25,292 nt of DNA from CAZOWL01 sp964583605 (GCA_964583605.1 CAZOWL010000064.1:1-25292), one strand, 5' to 3'. Shown: positions 1 through 9,720, counted from the first letter of the stretch. Notes: generated from the letters alone by a model not told the origin. Numbers and translations are program-made.

Positions 1-96
1 CCCTCGCCCTCTGGGAGAGGGTTGGGGTGAGGGAACGATCAGGGGCGAGGCGACACGTCATCAGCTGGGGTGGCTCGGCTCGCCCCATGATCGTTA
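1..96 (+). repeat. Dispersed palindromic repeat, copy 1 (cut by window edge)
   Basis: First of six copies of one repeat family. It contains a C/T-rich hairpin (CCCTC-GCCCTCT against AGAGGG...GAGGG) followed by a second inverted repeat in which AACGATCAGGGGCGAG pairs with CTCGCCCCATGATCGTT with one bulged base. The left end of the element lies outside the window. It sits directly upstream of tldD, whose coding sequence starts about 70 bases further on. Confidence 0.9.
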
Positions 97-164
97 GACA
101 TCCCTATCTTGCTTTCCCCCTGCCTTGATCGGCGTTCTCTGGAGTATCGGAGCTTAACGACCCC

Positions 165-1607
<1,443 letters not shown>

Positions 1608-1630
1608 TGCAATCCGCTCAAGGAGCTCAC

Positions 1631-2980
1631 ATGCCCAAGCTCGCCATCGAGGATCCCCGGTCACGTCTGGCCAGTCTGCAGGACACGGTCGCCACGATCC
1701 TGGACGAAGCCGCCCGTCAAGGCGCCACCGCCGCCGAGGCGGCTGTCAGCACGCGCGCAGGTCTCGAGGTCGCCGTGCGCCTCGGCGAGGTCGAGACGGT
1801 CGAGCACACGCGTGACAATGGCCTCGGGGTGACGGTCTATTTCGGCCATCGCAAAGGCTCGGCCAGCACTTCAGACCTGGCCCCGCAGGCGCTACGAGAG
1901 GCCGTCGCGGCGGCCTGTGCGCTAGCGCGCCATACCCAGGAAGACCCGCACGCGGAGCTTGCCGACCGGGACCGAATGGCCGGCGAGATCCCGGACCTCG
2001 ACCTGTTCCATCCCTGGCCGCTCGACCTCGAGGACGCCATTGACCTCGCCGTGCGCTGCGAGCAGGCCGCTCGCGACTACGATCCCCGGATCACGAATTC
2101 CGAGGGGGCGAGCCTCTCGTCGCACTGGGGCATTCAGGTCTACGGGAATAGCCACGGTTTCATCGGCGGTTATCCCTCCACGCGCCACGGCTTGAGCTGC
2201 GCCGTCATCGGTGAGCAAGACGGGGCGATGCAACGTGACTATTGGTGGTCGACCGCCCGGGCGCCGGGGGATCTGGACCCGCCGCAGGCGATCGGACGTC
2301 GGGCGGCCGAGCGCACCATCTCTCGCCTCGGCAGCCGCCCCCTGACCACTCGTCAAGCGCCGGTGCTCTTCCAGGCCGAGATCGCAGCCGGGCTCATGCG
2401 CCACCTCGTTGGTGCGATTCACGGCGCGAGCCTCTACCGTCGCGCGAGCTTTCTTCTTGACCGGCTCGGCGAAACCATCTTCCCGAGCTTCGTTCGCATC
2501 CATGAACGACCGCACCTGCCGCGCGGGCTGTCCAGCGCACCGTTCGACGGCGACGGGGTTGCCACCTACCCCAAGGACCTCGTCACCGATGGCGTGCTCA
2601 CGAGCTATGTGCTCGATAGCTACGCCGCCCGGAAGCTGGGCCTGGAGACAACCGGCAACGCCGGCGGCGTGCGCAATCTGGCGATCGACATGGGCCCGCT
2701 CGACCGTGCCGGACTGCTCCGCGAGATGAGCACAGGGCTGCTCGTGACCGAGCTGATGGGTCAGGGTGCCAATCGCGTCACCGGCGACTACTCGCGCGGC
2801 GCCGCAGGCTACTGGGTCGAGAACGGGGAGATCCAATACCCGGTCGAGGAGATCACGATCGCCGGCAATCTCGCGACGATGTTTACCAACCTCGTCGCCG
2901 TTGGCAACGACTGCGACTTCCCCGGCGGCACGCAGACCGGATCCTGGCTGATCGAGCGGATGACGATCGCCGGACAATGA
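1631..2980 (+). CDS. pmbA: PmbA/TldE metalloprotease partner subunit
   Basis: The 449-residue protein is the PmbA (TldE) partner of TldD. It has the same fold but lacks the HExxxH zinc site, as known for this subunit. Conserved family stretches include RNLAIDMGP, GQGANRVTGDYSRGAAGYWVENG and the C-terminal GNDCDFPGGTQTGSWLIERM. The frame stays open much further upstream, inside tldD, but the ATG at 1631 is chosen because AAGGAGCT lies 4-11 bases before it and the protein begins as homologues do. The gene ends one base short of the convergent P-II-like gene's stop codon, leaving no room for a separate terminator. Confidence 0.95.
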   Translation: MPKLAIEDPRSRLASLQDTVATILDEAARQGATAAEAAVSTRAGLEVAVRLGEVETVEHTRDNGLGVTVYFGHRKGSASTSDLAPQALREAVAAACALARHTQEDPHAELADRDRMAGEIPDLDLFHPWPLDLEDAIDLAVRCEQAARDYDPRITNSEGASLSSHWGIQVYGNSHGFIGGYPSTRHGLSCAVIGEQDGAMQRDYWWSTARAPGDLDPPQAIGRRAAERTISRLGSRPLTTRQAPVLFQAEIAAGLMRHLVGAIHGASLYRRASFLLDRLGETIFPSFVRIHERPHLPRGLSSAPFDGDGVATYPKDLVTDGVLTSYVLDSYAARKLGLETTGNAGGVRNLAIDMGPLDRAGLLREMSTGLLVTELMGQGANRVTGDYSRGAAGYWVENGEIQYPVEEITIAGNLATMFTNLVAVGNDCDFPGGTQTGSWLIERMTIAGQ

Positions 2981-2981
2981 C

Positions 2982-3329
2982 CTAGAGATCGTCCTTGATG
3001 CGCTCCTCGAAGCGCTCGATCTGCTGAAGATCGATGCCCGCGAGGTGCTCCAACGGCACGGTGAACACCACGCCACGGGAGTCCTCCCTGAGCTTCAGCT
3101 CCTCGGAGATCGCCTTCATGACCTGCAGCGAGAGCTTCTTCTCCAACACGAACAGCAGCACAGACTGGCTGCCCTCATAGGTCAACCCGAAAAAGGACCG
3201 TTTCTCTCTGGCGGCGATCCCTCGGGCGTCGAGGATCGTCACCCCGCCAGCCCCCGCCTGCTTGGCCGCATCGATGGCCTTCTCTTCGAGGTCCTCGGCA
3301 AGTATCGCAATGAGTACGGCAAACTTCAT
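2982..3329 (-). CDS. Divergent P-II-like protein
   Basis: A 115-residue protein starting MKFAVLIAILAEDLEEKAI. The size, the alternating strand-helix pattern and the segment GAGGVTILDARGIAAREKR resemble the ferredoxin-like fold of P-II nitrogen regulators (beta strand, helix, then the T-loop). The T-loop region (roughly residues 36-52) is not canonical and has no obvious uridylylated tyrosine in the usual context, so it is unlikely to be a GlnB/GlnK orthologue. It may be one of the P-II-like sensors with other ligands. It lies 92 bases downstream of argE on the same strand and may be co-transcribed with it. The in-frame upstream extension to 3404 is ignored because MKFAV gives a normal P-II-like start. 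The fold call is moderately sure; ligand and partner are unknown. Confidence 0.7.
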   Translation of the reverse strand: MKFAVLIAILAEDLEEKAIDAAKQAGAGGVTILDARGIAAREKRSFFGLTYEGSQSVLLFVLEKKLSLQVMKAISEELKLREDSRGVVFTVPLEHLAGIDLQQIERFEERIKDDL

Positions 3330-3421
3330 GGCTTGATTCGACTCCGCTGCCCGACTCCGGCCTAGGATAGAACATCGGCCAGCGAACGGAAACGCGCCGC
3401 ACAATGCCGAGTGGGTATGCT

Positions 3422-4576
3422 TCAGGCGGTACAGAAGCGTTGGATCAGCTCCTTGAGCAGCGCAACGGTCGGCGGGATACGGGCCGCCTCGAGGTACTCA
3501 TCCGGCTGGTGGGCCTGCGCGACATCGCCCGGTCCGAGTACCAGGGTCTCGAGACCGAGGCGATTGAAGAACGGGGCCTCAGTACCGAAGCTCACTGCGC
3601 CCGCCGCATGTCCGGTCAATTGCTCGGCGGCCTGCACGATAGCCGACGTGGCCGGCGTCTCGGCAGACGGGATGCTCGGGAACAGCGGAGTGACCTCCCA
3701 TCGCAGCCCTCGCGGCTCGGCGACCGCCGCGACGCGGCGACTGAGCTCTGCGCGCAGGTCCTCGGGGGCCAACCCCGGCAGAGGACGCAGGTCGAGGTGC
3801 AGCTCGCACTCGCCGCAGATCCGGTTGGCATTGTCGCCTCCGTGGATGTGGCCCGGATTGATTGTCGGGTACGGGATCGCGAAGCTCGGATGCCGAAAGC
3901 GGTGCATCAGCGCCTCGCGCCAAGAGAAGAGATCCGTGAGCACGGCGTGCATCCCCTCCAAGGCGCTGACACCGAGACTCGGGTCACTGGCGTGACCGCT
4001 CTGTCCGATGAGCCGAATCGCCTCGCCCATGACTCCCTTGTGCAGCCGCACCGGTTTAAGGCCGGTCGGCTCCCCGATCACCGCATACCGCCCGAGCGGG
4101 CGTCCGCAGTCCGCGAGGGCACGGGCACCGTGCATCGCCGACTCCTCGTCAGCGGTGGCCAGGATGACGAGAGGCCGAGCGAGATCCTCGGCTCGGAAGC
4201 TCCGTGCCGCCTCGATCGCCAGCGCGAAGAAGGCCTTCATATCCGAGGTGCCTAGGCCGTAAAGACGTCCGGCCTCCTCGGTGAGCTTGAACGGATCGTG
4301 CTGCCAACGATGATCGTCGAATGGCACCGTATCGGAGTGACCGGAGAGCACCAGGCCTCCGGGGCCGCTGCCGAGCGTTGCGATGAGGTTGAGCTTGGCC
4401 GGTCGCCCCGGCAGCTCCGTCGTCTCGACCCGAAAGCCCTCGTGAGTGAGCCAATCGGCGAGCCGCTCGATCACGGGCCGATTGCTCTGGTCGAGCTCCG
4501 GCTGGCTGCTGCTGACCGAGGGGGTCGCGATCAGCTCCTCGAGCATCTGCCTCATTGAGGGGACCTGCTGGCTCAT
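3422..4576 (-). CDS. argE: Acetylornithine deacetylase
   Basis: The 384-residue protein is an M20-family metallohydrolase of ArgE type, removing the acetyl group from N-acetylornithine in arginine biosynthesis in the cytoplasm. Metal-binding motifs are visible in order: SGHSDTVPFDD (His and Asp ligands, with a catalytic Asp), GTSDMKAF (bridging Asp), ATADEESAMHG (catalytic Glu pair) and GEPTGLKPV. The length matches E. coli ArgE (383). The start MSQQVPSMRQ is chosen over an upstream extension because homologues begin here. The gene reads away from repeat copy 2, which lies about 165 bases upstream of its start. Confusion with succinyl-diaminopimelate desuccinylase is possible in this family, but the length and motif wording favour ArgE. 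Confidence 0.92.
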   Translation of the reverse strand: MSQQVPSMRQMLEELIATPSVSSSQPELDQSNRPVIERLADWLTHEGFRVETTELPGRPAKLNLIATLGSGPGGLVLSGHSDTVPFDDHRWQHDPFKLTEEAGRLYGLGTSDMKAFFALAIEAARSFRAEDLARPLVILATADEESAMHGARALADCGRPLGRYAVIGEPTGLKPVRLHKGVMGEAIRLIGQSGHASDPSLGVSALEGMHAVLTDLFSWREALMHRFRHPSFAIPYPTINPGHIHGGDNANRICGECELHLDLRPLPGLAPEDLRAELSRRVAAVAEPRGLRWEVTPLFPSIPSAETPATSAIVQAAEQLTGHAAGAVSFGTEAPFFNRLGLETLVLGPGDVAQAHQPDEYLEAARIPPTVALLKELIQRFCTA

Positions 4577-4740
4577 GATCGGATTCCTGGGGCAAGGATG
4601 AGAGAATCGACTCATGTCATCGGCAGCGGCGCAGAGGATACCCCGCCGCGGAAGCGACAGCGCCAAGTCCACACAGCGCAACGGCGTCCATGCGAGCGGT
4701 CTCGGATCGTCGCCGGTGCAGCACTGGTGCCCGGAGTCCC

Positions 4741-4866
4741 CCTCACGATCAGGGGACGAGGCGAGCCACCCCAGATGATGAAATGCCGCCTCGTCCCTGA
4801 TCGTTCCCTCACCCCAATGCTCTCCCCGAGGGCGAGGGGGCGAAGGTGCTACGCGATTTTCATGGT
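4741..4866 (-). repeat. Dispersed palindromic repeat, copy 2 (inverted)
   Basis: Read on the minus strand this copy shows the complete element: outer end with CATGAAAATCGCGTAGCACC, the C-rich hairpin, then the AACGATCAGGGACGAGG...CTCGTCCCCTGATCGT inverted repeat. Its outer end runs into the 5' end of the GNAT/C39 gene, supplying that gene's GTG and first codons. Confidence 0.9.
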
Positions 4867-6039
4867 AATGTAGCGTCGCCGCAACCGCGTACCGTCGAGT
4901 TGACTCAAGCCGTGTCCTGCCTGATCCGCCGCGCCACCGTGGCCGACCTCGATGCCTTGGTGGCCCTGGAGCAGGCCTGCTTCGACACGGACCGGATTTC
5001 CCGCCGCCAGTTCCGCTACATGCTCTCCCGCGCCCGTGCCGAGACCCTCGTCGCCGAGGGGCACAACCGGGTACAAGGCTACGTCATGCTGCTCTTCAAC
5101 CGCGCAACGGCAGCCGCCCGACTCTATTCGATCGCTGTCGACCCGCACGCCCGGGGACACGGGGTCGGTGGCGCCCTGGTCGCGGCCGCCGAGCGGGCGG
5201 CGTACGAGGCGGAGCGCGCCTACGTTCGCCTTGAGATCCGCAGGGACAACTCGCTCTCGCGCGCCCTGTTCGAGCGTCTCGGTTATCACCAGTTTGGGGT
5301 CCTGTCCGACTATTATGAAGACCACATGGAGGCGTTGCGCTATGAAAAGACGATCGCCTCTGGCCTGAAGCCTGAGCTGGCCCGCGTACCCTTCTACGAG
5401 CAAACCCTCGACTTCACCTGCGGCTCGTCGGCACTGATGATGGCCATGAAGGCCCTGACACCTGACACCGTGCTTGACCGAACCCTGGAGCTGCGCATCT
5501 GGCGGGAAGCCACGACCATCTTCATGACCTCCGGCCACGGCGGTTGCGGTCCATTCGGTCTGGCACTGGCCGCCGCTGAGCGCGGCTTCGCCCCCGAGGT
5601 CTATGTCACCGATCGCGGCGTGCCCCTCGTCGATTCTGTGCGCAGCCAGGACAAGAAAGAGGTCATGCGGCTCGTGCACGAGGACATGCTCGCCGAGGTC
5701 AACCGGCGGCGGATCCCATTGACCTATGCCCCGCTGTGCCTTGAGGAGCTGCTCGCCCGATTTGAGCAAGGGGCCGTGCCCCTGGTGTTGATCAGCTCGT
5801 ATCGTATCTACCAGGAGAAGTTTCCGCATTGGGTCGTCGTCACGGGCTTTGACGAGCATTTCGTGTATGTCCACGATCCCTACGTCGATTACGACAGCGG
5901 CGAGACGCCGTCCGATTCGATCAACATGCCGATCCAGAAGGGAGAATTTCGCCGCATGGCCCGCTACGGCCGGGCAGGCCTGCAGGCCGTGGTCTTGATC
6001 TCGCGGCCCGACACGGCGGAAGCAGGACGCGATGGCTGA
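4846..6039 (+). CDS. GNAT acetyltransferase / C39-type peptidase fusion protein
   Basis: A 397-residue two-domain protein. Residues about 27-165 form a RimI-like GNAT domain with the acetyl-CoA loop HARGHGVGGAL near 101-111. Residues about 180-370 form a C39-like (papain-fold) peptidase with candidate nucleophile Cys192 in DFTCGSSAL, His328 in PHWVVVTGF and Asp344 in VHDPY. This architecture is a known family that neighbours RimK-like ATP-grasp ligases; its substrate is not established. The stop overlaps the next gene's start by 8 bases. The start is ambiguous. GTG 4846 has GAGGGGG about 6-8 bases before it, but that start region lies inside repeat copy 2. TTG 4900 or GTG 4912 (giving MSCLIRRAT) would better match a typical GNAT N-terminus but have poor ribosome binding sites. 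No signal peptide or membrane segment is seen. Confidence 0.88.
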   Translation: MLRDFHGNVASPQPRTVELTQAVSCLIRRATVADLDALVALEQACFDTDRISRRQFRYMLSRARAETLVAEGHNRVQGYVMLLFNRATAAARLYSIAVDPHARGHGVGGALVAAAERAAYEAERAYVRLEIRRDNSLSRALFERLGYHQFGVLSDYYEDHMEALRYEKTIASGLKPELARVPFYEQTLDFTCGSSALMMAMKALTPDTVLDRTLELRIWREATTIFMTSGHGGCGPFGLALAAAERGFAPEVYVTDRGVPLVDSVRSQDKKEVMRLVHEDMLAEVNRRRIPLTYAPLCLEELLARFEQGAVPLVLISSYRIYQEKFPHWVVVTGFDEHFVYVHDPYVDYDSGETPSDSINMPIQKGEFRRMARYGRAGLQAVVLISRPDTAEAGRDG

Positions 6040-7510
6040 GCATCTGCTGCTCGTCGAGCAGCCGTCTGATTGGAAGACCGGGTTCCCCCGCCTGCCTGTC
6101 GTCACCGCCCGCGATTACCTGGCCGGTGGCGATTACTCGGCCGCAAGACAGCTGCGCGTGATCAACCTTTGCCGAAGCTATCGCTATCTCAGTATCGGGT
6201 ACTACTGCTCGCTGTTGGCCGAGGCCCGGGGGCACAAGGTGATCCCGACGGTGCGAACCATCCAGGATCTCTCCAGTCGCGACATCTATAGCCTGTCGAC
6301 CGAGGAGTTGAACGCCCGGGTGCAGAAGGCGCTAGGGCGGCGCAAGGGCGGCCTGGCGCCGACGGCTTACGAGCTGACGATCATGTTCGGCCACTGTGGT
6401 CTAAAGGGGCTCGAGCCGCTGGCGCGTCAGATCTTCGAGACCTTCCGCTGTCCGATCCTACGGGTCGAGCTGCGCCTGCAAGATACCTGGTGCATCGGTG
6501 CGATGAAGGCCCTGCCGATCACACCTCTCACGGCCGCGCAGGAGGAGGCCTTCTTCGCCGCGCTGGACTGGTACCTATCGCAGCGCTGGCGTCAGCCGCG
6601 CGCCAGGCTGACCTACAAGTATGACCTCGCCATCCTCCACGATCCCGCCGAGGAGCTGCCGCCGTCGAACCCCAAGGCCCTGCAGCACTTCGTGCGGGCC
6701 GGCAAGGCGCTGGGAGTCAATGTCGAGCTGATCCAGCGCAAGGACTACAGCCGTCTGGCCGAGTACGACGCCCTCTTGATCCGCGAGACCACCCAGATCG
6801 GCCATCACACCTTCCGCTTCGCGAAGAAGGCCGACAGCGAAGGGATGGTCGTCGTCGACGACCCGGACTCGATCCTGCGCTGCACCAACAAGGTCTACCT
6901 CGCCGAGCTGCTCGAGGCCAACCGCATCCCACGACCCACGACGATGATCCTGCGCCGCGAGAGCCTGCTGGAGGTCGAGCGGGCGATCAGCTATCCGATC
7001 GTCGTCAAGATCCCCGAGGGGTCCTTTTCACGCGGCGTCTTCAAGGCCGAAGATCGCAGCGAGCTGCAACGGATCACCGCCAAGCTCTTCAAGCAGTCGG
7101 ACCTGATCCTGGCGCAGGAGTATTTGTACACGGAATTTGACTGGCGCATCGGCATCCTTGGGCGTCAACCGCTCTACGCCTGCAAGTATTTCATGAGTCA
7201 GGCCCATTGGCAGATCGTCAGACACGATGGCGACGGGCGGCACGAGGAGGGGCTCTTCGAGACCGTGGCGGTCGACCGGGTACCGCCCGCAGTGGTGCGT
7301 ACCGCCCTGAAGGCGGCCAACCTGATTGGTCGCGGACTCTATGGCGTCGACCTCAAGGAGACCGCCCGCGGCCCAGTGGTCATCGAGGTCAACGACAACC
7401 CGAACCTCGATGCCGGCATCGAGGATCAAGTCCTTGGGGATGGCCTTTACCGTGCCATCATTGCCGAGCTGGTCGCCCGCCTGGATCGACGCCGGAACCC
7501 AGGGCGGTGA
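6032..7510 (+). CDS. RimK-family ATP-grasp ligase with N-terminal extension
   Basis: This 492-residue protein has an N-terminal domain (about residues 1-215) of the type fused to some RimK-like proteins, then an ATP-grasp domain. The ATP-grasp core shows YPIVVKIPEGSFSRGVFK (ATP-binding lysine and glycine-rich loop), the acceptor-side segment LAQEYLYTEFDWRIGIL and the Mg-binding EVNDNPNLDAG beginning at Glu452. RimK relatives join an amino acid, often glutamate, to a protein or peptide carboxylate. It overlaps the GNAT/C39 gene by 8 bases, which implies coupled translation and a joint job. It is much longer than E. coli RimK (300), so it should not be named rimK. The substrate is unknown. Confidence 0.88.
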   Translation: MAEHLLLVEQPSDWKTGFPRLPVVTARDYLAGGDYSAARQLRVINLCRSYRYLSIGYYCSLLAEARGHKVIPTVRTIQDLSSRDIYSLSTEELNARVQKALGRRKGGLAPTAYELTIMFGHCGLKGLEPLARQIFETFRCPILRVELRLQDTWCIGAMKALPITPLTAAQEEAFFAALDWYLSQRWRQPRARLTYKYDLAILHDPAEELPPSNPKALQHFVRAGKALGVNVELIQRKDYSRLAEYDALLIRETTQIGHHTFRFAKKADSEGMVVVDDPDSILRCTNKVYLAELLEANRIPRPTTMILRRESLLEVERAISYPIVVKIPEGSFSRGVFKAEDRSELQRITAKLFKQSDLILAQEYLYTEFDWRIGILGRQPLYACKYFMSQAHWQIVRHDGDGRHEEGLFETVAVDRVPPAVVRTALKAANLIGRGLYGVDLKETARGPVVIEVNDNPNLDAGIEDQVLGDGLYRAIIAELVARLDRRRNPGR

Positions 7511-7516
7511 GTGGCC

Positions 7517-8959
7517 ATGGCTCATCGCCTCGATGGCACGCGCGCCGCATGCGAATCGCTGGTCCATTATCGCGATCTGATCGATGATTGGCCGGCCTTC
7601 TGTGACGCCATCCGGCGGCCGCTGCCCACGACCATCTGGGCCAACCCACAGCGGATCGCCCCAGACAGGTTGCGAGATCTGCTCGCCGATGAAGGGATTC
7701 CGGCCCGGCCTCTGGTGTGGCGGCCCGAGGCCTTGCGCCTCCCCGCCACGGTCCGCGCTGGGCGGCGCTGGTGGTACTGCGCCGGGCTGGCCCATGCACA
7801 GGAGGCGGCCTCCCAGCTCCCGGTGACACTTTTGGACCCTGTCCCCGGCCAGCGCGTACTCGACATGTGCGCCGCTCCGGGCGGCAAGACCGCGCAGATC
7901 GCCTGTGCCCTCGGCAACCGCGGCACCCTGCTGGCCAATGACCTCGCTGCCGACCGCATCAAGGCCCTGGTCGGAAACCTGGATCGGCTTGGCATTATCA
8001 ATGTGACGGTCACACGTGGGGGCGGCGCGAATTATCCTGCGGCGGCAGGGCAGTTCGATCGCATCCTGGTCGACGCACCCTGCTCCAGCGAAGGCACGCT
8101 GCGGCGCAATCCGGAGCTCGGCTCCGCCGCCAACGCACACCTCGTCGCTCGCCTCGCCGCGCGCCAACGCGCCCTGCTCCGCAAGGCCGTCCAGCTCTGT
8201 CGCCCCGGCGGCCGTATCGTCTATTCAACCTGTACCTTCGCCCCGGACGAGAACGAGCTGGTCGTCGAGGCCTGCTTAAGGGAGCAGGATGGCCGGGTCA
8301 GCATACGGGCTGTGGCGATACCCGATCTCGTCTTCTCCCCGGGGATCACGCACTGGCAGGGCCAAGCGCTCGATCCCGCCCTGCGCCATTGCCTGAGGAT
8401 TTGGCCTCATCAGAACGACTCAGGCGGGTTTTTCATCGCAGTGCTGGAAAAGGACCCGGGTAGCGCGTGCCAGCCGGACACATGCACCGCGCCACTCGAT
8501 CCAGACCCGGGCGACCGGGACTGGGTCGCCCACATCACCACGCAGTACGGCCTGCCCAGCGACCTGTGGCGAGGCCTACGGGTGCATCGGCAGACGCGAC
8601 GCGGCTTGCACCTGGTGGCCGCCGATCACAGGCCGCCGCACACGCCAGTCGGCGAGGTGAGCGGCCTCTTCTTCCACCGGACCAGTATTCGCCCGCCCAA
8701 GCTCACCACCGCCGGGGCCTTATTCCTCGGGGGTCGAGCAAGCCGCCAGCGCCTGGAGCTGACCATTGCTCAACGTGATGCCTACCTCGCGCGCCGGGGC
8801 TTCACCCCGACACGCCACCAGGCGGCCGACCTGACCCCAGGCCAGGTCCTGGTGACCTATCGCGGGTTTACGCTGGGCCTGGCCGTGTGGCACCGCTCCG
8901 GCGTCCTGGAGAGTCTCTTTCCTAGGCGTTGGAGTGGGTGCGGGAGTGCCGCCCCCTGA
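7517..8959 (+). CDS. RsmF-like 16S rRNA cytosine-5 methyltransferase
   Basis: A 480-residue RsmB/NOP-family SAM-dependent RNA methyltransferase. The SAM-binding motif LDMCAAPGGKTAQIA, motif IV DAPCSSEG (Cys189) and motif VI YSTCTF (Cys239, the likely catalytic nucleophile) are all present. The C-terminal 150 or so residues resemble the PUA-like tail of RsmF (YebU), and the length matches RsmF (479). It therefore most likely methylates a 16S rRNA cytosine at C5. The start is ATG 7517, with GGTGAG just upstream; a GTG at 7511 is an alternative. It follows the ATP-grasp gene after 6 bases, so it is probably in the same operon, although a functional link is not evident. Confidence 0.88.
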   Translation: MAHRLDGTRAACESLVHYRDLIDDWPAFCDAIRRPLPTTIWANPQRIAPDRLRDLLADEGIPARPLVWRPEALRLPATVRAGRRWWYCAGLAHAQEAASQLPVTLLDPVPGQRVLDMCAAPGGKTAQIACALGNRGTLLANDLAADRIKALVGNLDRLGIINVTVTRGGGANYPAAAGQFDRILVDAPCSSEGTLRRNPELGSAANAHLVARLAARQRALLRKAVQLCRPGGRIVYSTCTFAPDENELVVEACLREQDGRVSIRAVAIPDLVFSPGITHWQGQALDPALRHCLRIWPHQNDSGGFFIAVLEKDPGSACQPDTCTAPLDPDPGDRDWVAHITTQYGLPSDLWRGLRVHRQTRRGLHLVAADHRPPHTPVGEVSGLFFHRTSIRPPKLTTAGALFLGGRASRQRLELTIAQRDAYLARRGFTPTRHQAADLTPGQVLVTYRGFTLGLAVWHRSGVLESLFPRRWSGCGSAAP

Positions 8960-9035
8960 ACCCTGAGGCCATGCGCCGGCGACCAGCCGCTGCCCCCTGC
9001 TGGATCCCGCGCCTTTGCCCCATTCAGAGTCCAAG

Positions 9036-9053
9036 CCGCGGCCGCGGCCGCGG
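9036..9053. repeat. GC-only perfect palindrome between convergent genes
   Basis: An 18-base perfect palindrome made of alternating CCGCGG/GGCCGC words lies in the 126-base gap between the convergent rsmF-like and PilZ-like genes. It could form a strong hairpin but has no T-run on either side. A transcription-stopping role is only a guess. Confidence 0.6.
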
Positions 9054-9085
9054 CCTGCGATGCCCACGGGTGCCGGCTATTGCTG

Positions 9086-9532
9086 CTAGGCGCAGCTACG
9101 CCGGCGCGAAGCCATCCGCGGCTGCACCCTGTTGAGCAGGCTGGTGAGGCGCAGCCAATCCTGCAGCGTCGCGGCACCAAAGCGCCCGGCCATCAGGACG
9201 AGTCCCTCGAGCAGGTTGGCACCATCCCACGATGGCCAAACGATCTCCTCGAGTCGCTCGCGCCGCTCCTGCTGAAGATTGCAATACCGCAAACGCAGCC
9301 CGCTCCCAGCGTATGGCTCGACGACACAATCGACCGAGACACTGCGGCCGTGCTGATCATCGAAGACAAGCTGTACGCCTTGCCCGCAACGCAGGCTTGG
9401 GGCACCCTCGATCGAGAGACCGTCCATGCCGATCTCACGCGTGTAGCAGATCGCCGACGTATTGAGCTCGGGCACACGCAGCCCGACTTCCAGCCGCCTG
9501 GAACAATGGGAAAGATGGGTATAGGATGACAT
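9086..9532 (-). CDS. PilZ-domain-like protein
   Basis: A 148-residue soluble protein beginning MSSYTHLSHCSRR. The arrangement of an Arg-rich N-terminus, a strand, then MDGLSIEG and later VDCVVEPYAGSGLRLRYCNL fits the PilZ beta-barrel fold that binds cyclic di-GMP. The D/NxSxxG motif is recognisable as DGLSIEG but the RxxxR motif is imperfect (RRLEVGLR), so nucleotide binding is uncertain. The C-terminal helices (RLEEIVW onwards) extend past the usual domain. The ATG at 9532 is chosen because GGAGGG lies 4 bases upstream; a TTG four codons earlier is less likely. Its promoter must lie in the AT-rich divergent region shared with the next gene. Confidence 0.62.
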   Translation of the reverse strand: MSSYTHLSHCSRRLEVGLRVPELNTSAICYTREIGMDGLSIEGAPSLRCGQGVQLVFDDQHGRSVSVDCVVEPYAGSGLRLRYCNLQQERRERLEEIVWPSWDGANLLEGLVLMAGRFGAATLQDWLRLTSLLNRVQPRMASRRRSCA

Positions 9533-9544
9533 GAAACCCTCCAA

Positions 9545-9720
9545 GTCTCACTGATGGCAAGCCCCTCTTTTGTGTCTAGCCAATCAGGAAATTTCTTAAT
9601 TAGCTATTCTATAATTAACTGTTTGAAATATCTTTTTCGTGAGAGGCACAATCAGGCTAGTGCTATTCCACAGGGCACGTCAAGGCATGCGTGATCAACT
9701 CCCTATGACCTGCCATAGGC
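9545..9720. promoter_or_regulatory. AT-rich divergent intergenic region
   Basis: The stretch 9585-9645 is much richer in A and T than the rest of the window and contains TATAAT at 9610-9615 on the plus strand. It separates the divergent PilZ-like and small hypothetical genes, so promoters for both are expected here. No convincing -35 partner at 17 bases was found. A small hairpin (CCTATG / CATAGG, 9702-9719) lies close to the ribosome binding region of the plus-strand gene. Confidence 0.45.

Noticed and set aside
1922..3076. A 384-codon minus-strand frame opposite pmbA
   Set aside because: Antisense shadow of pmbA, no family resemblance, and it runs into the P-II-like gene in another frame.
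4849..6105. A 418-codon minus-strand frame opposite the GNAT/C39 gene
   Set aside because: Antisense shadow; the plus strand carries clear GNAT and peptidase motifs.
7028..8167. A 379-codon minus-strand frame across the ATP-grasp and rsmF-like genes
   Set aside because: Spans two certain plus-strand genes and has no domain.
9036..9053. Intrinsic terminator for the rsmF-like gene
   Set aside because: The palindrome has no T-run on either strand, so it does not meet the criteria for an intrinsic terminator.
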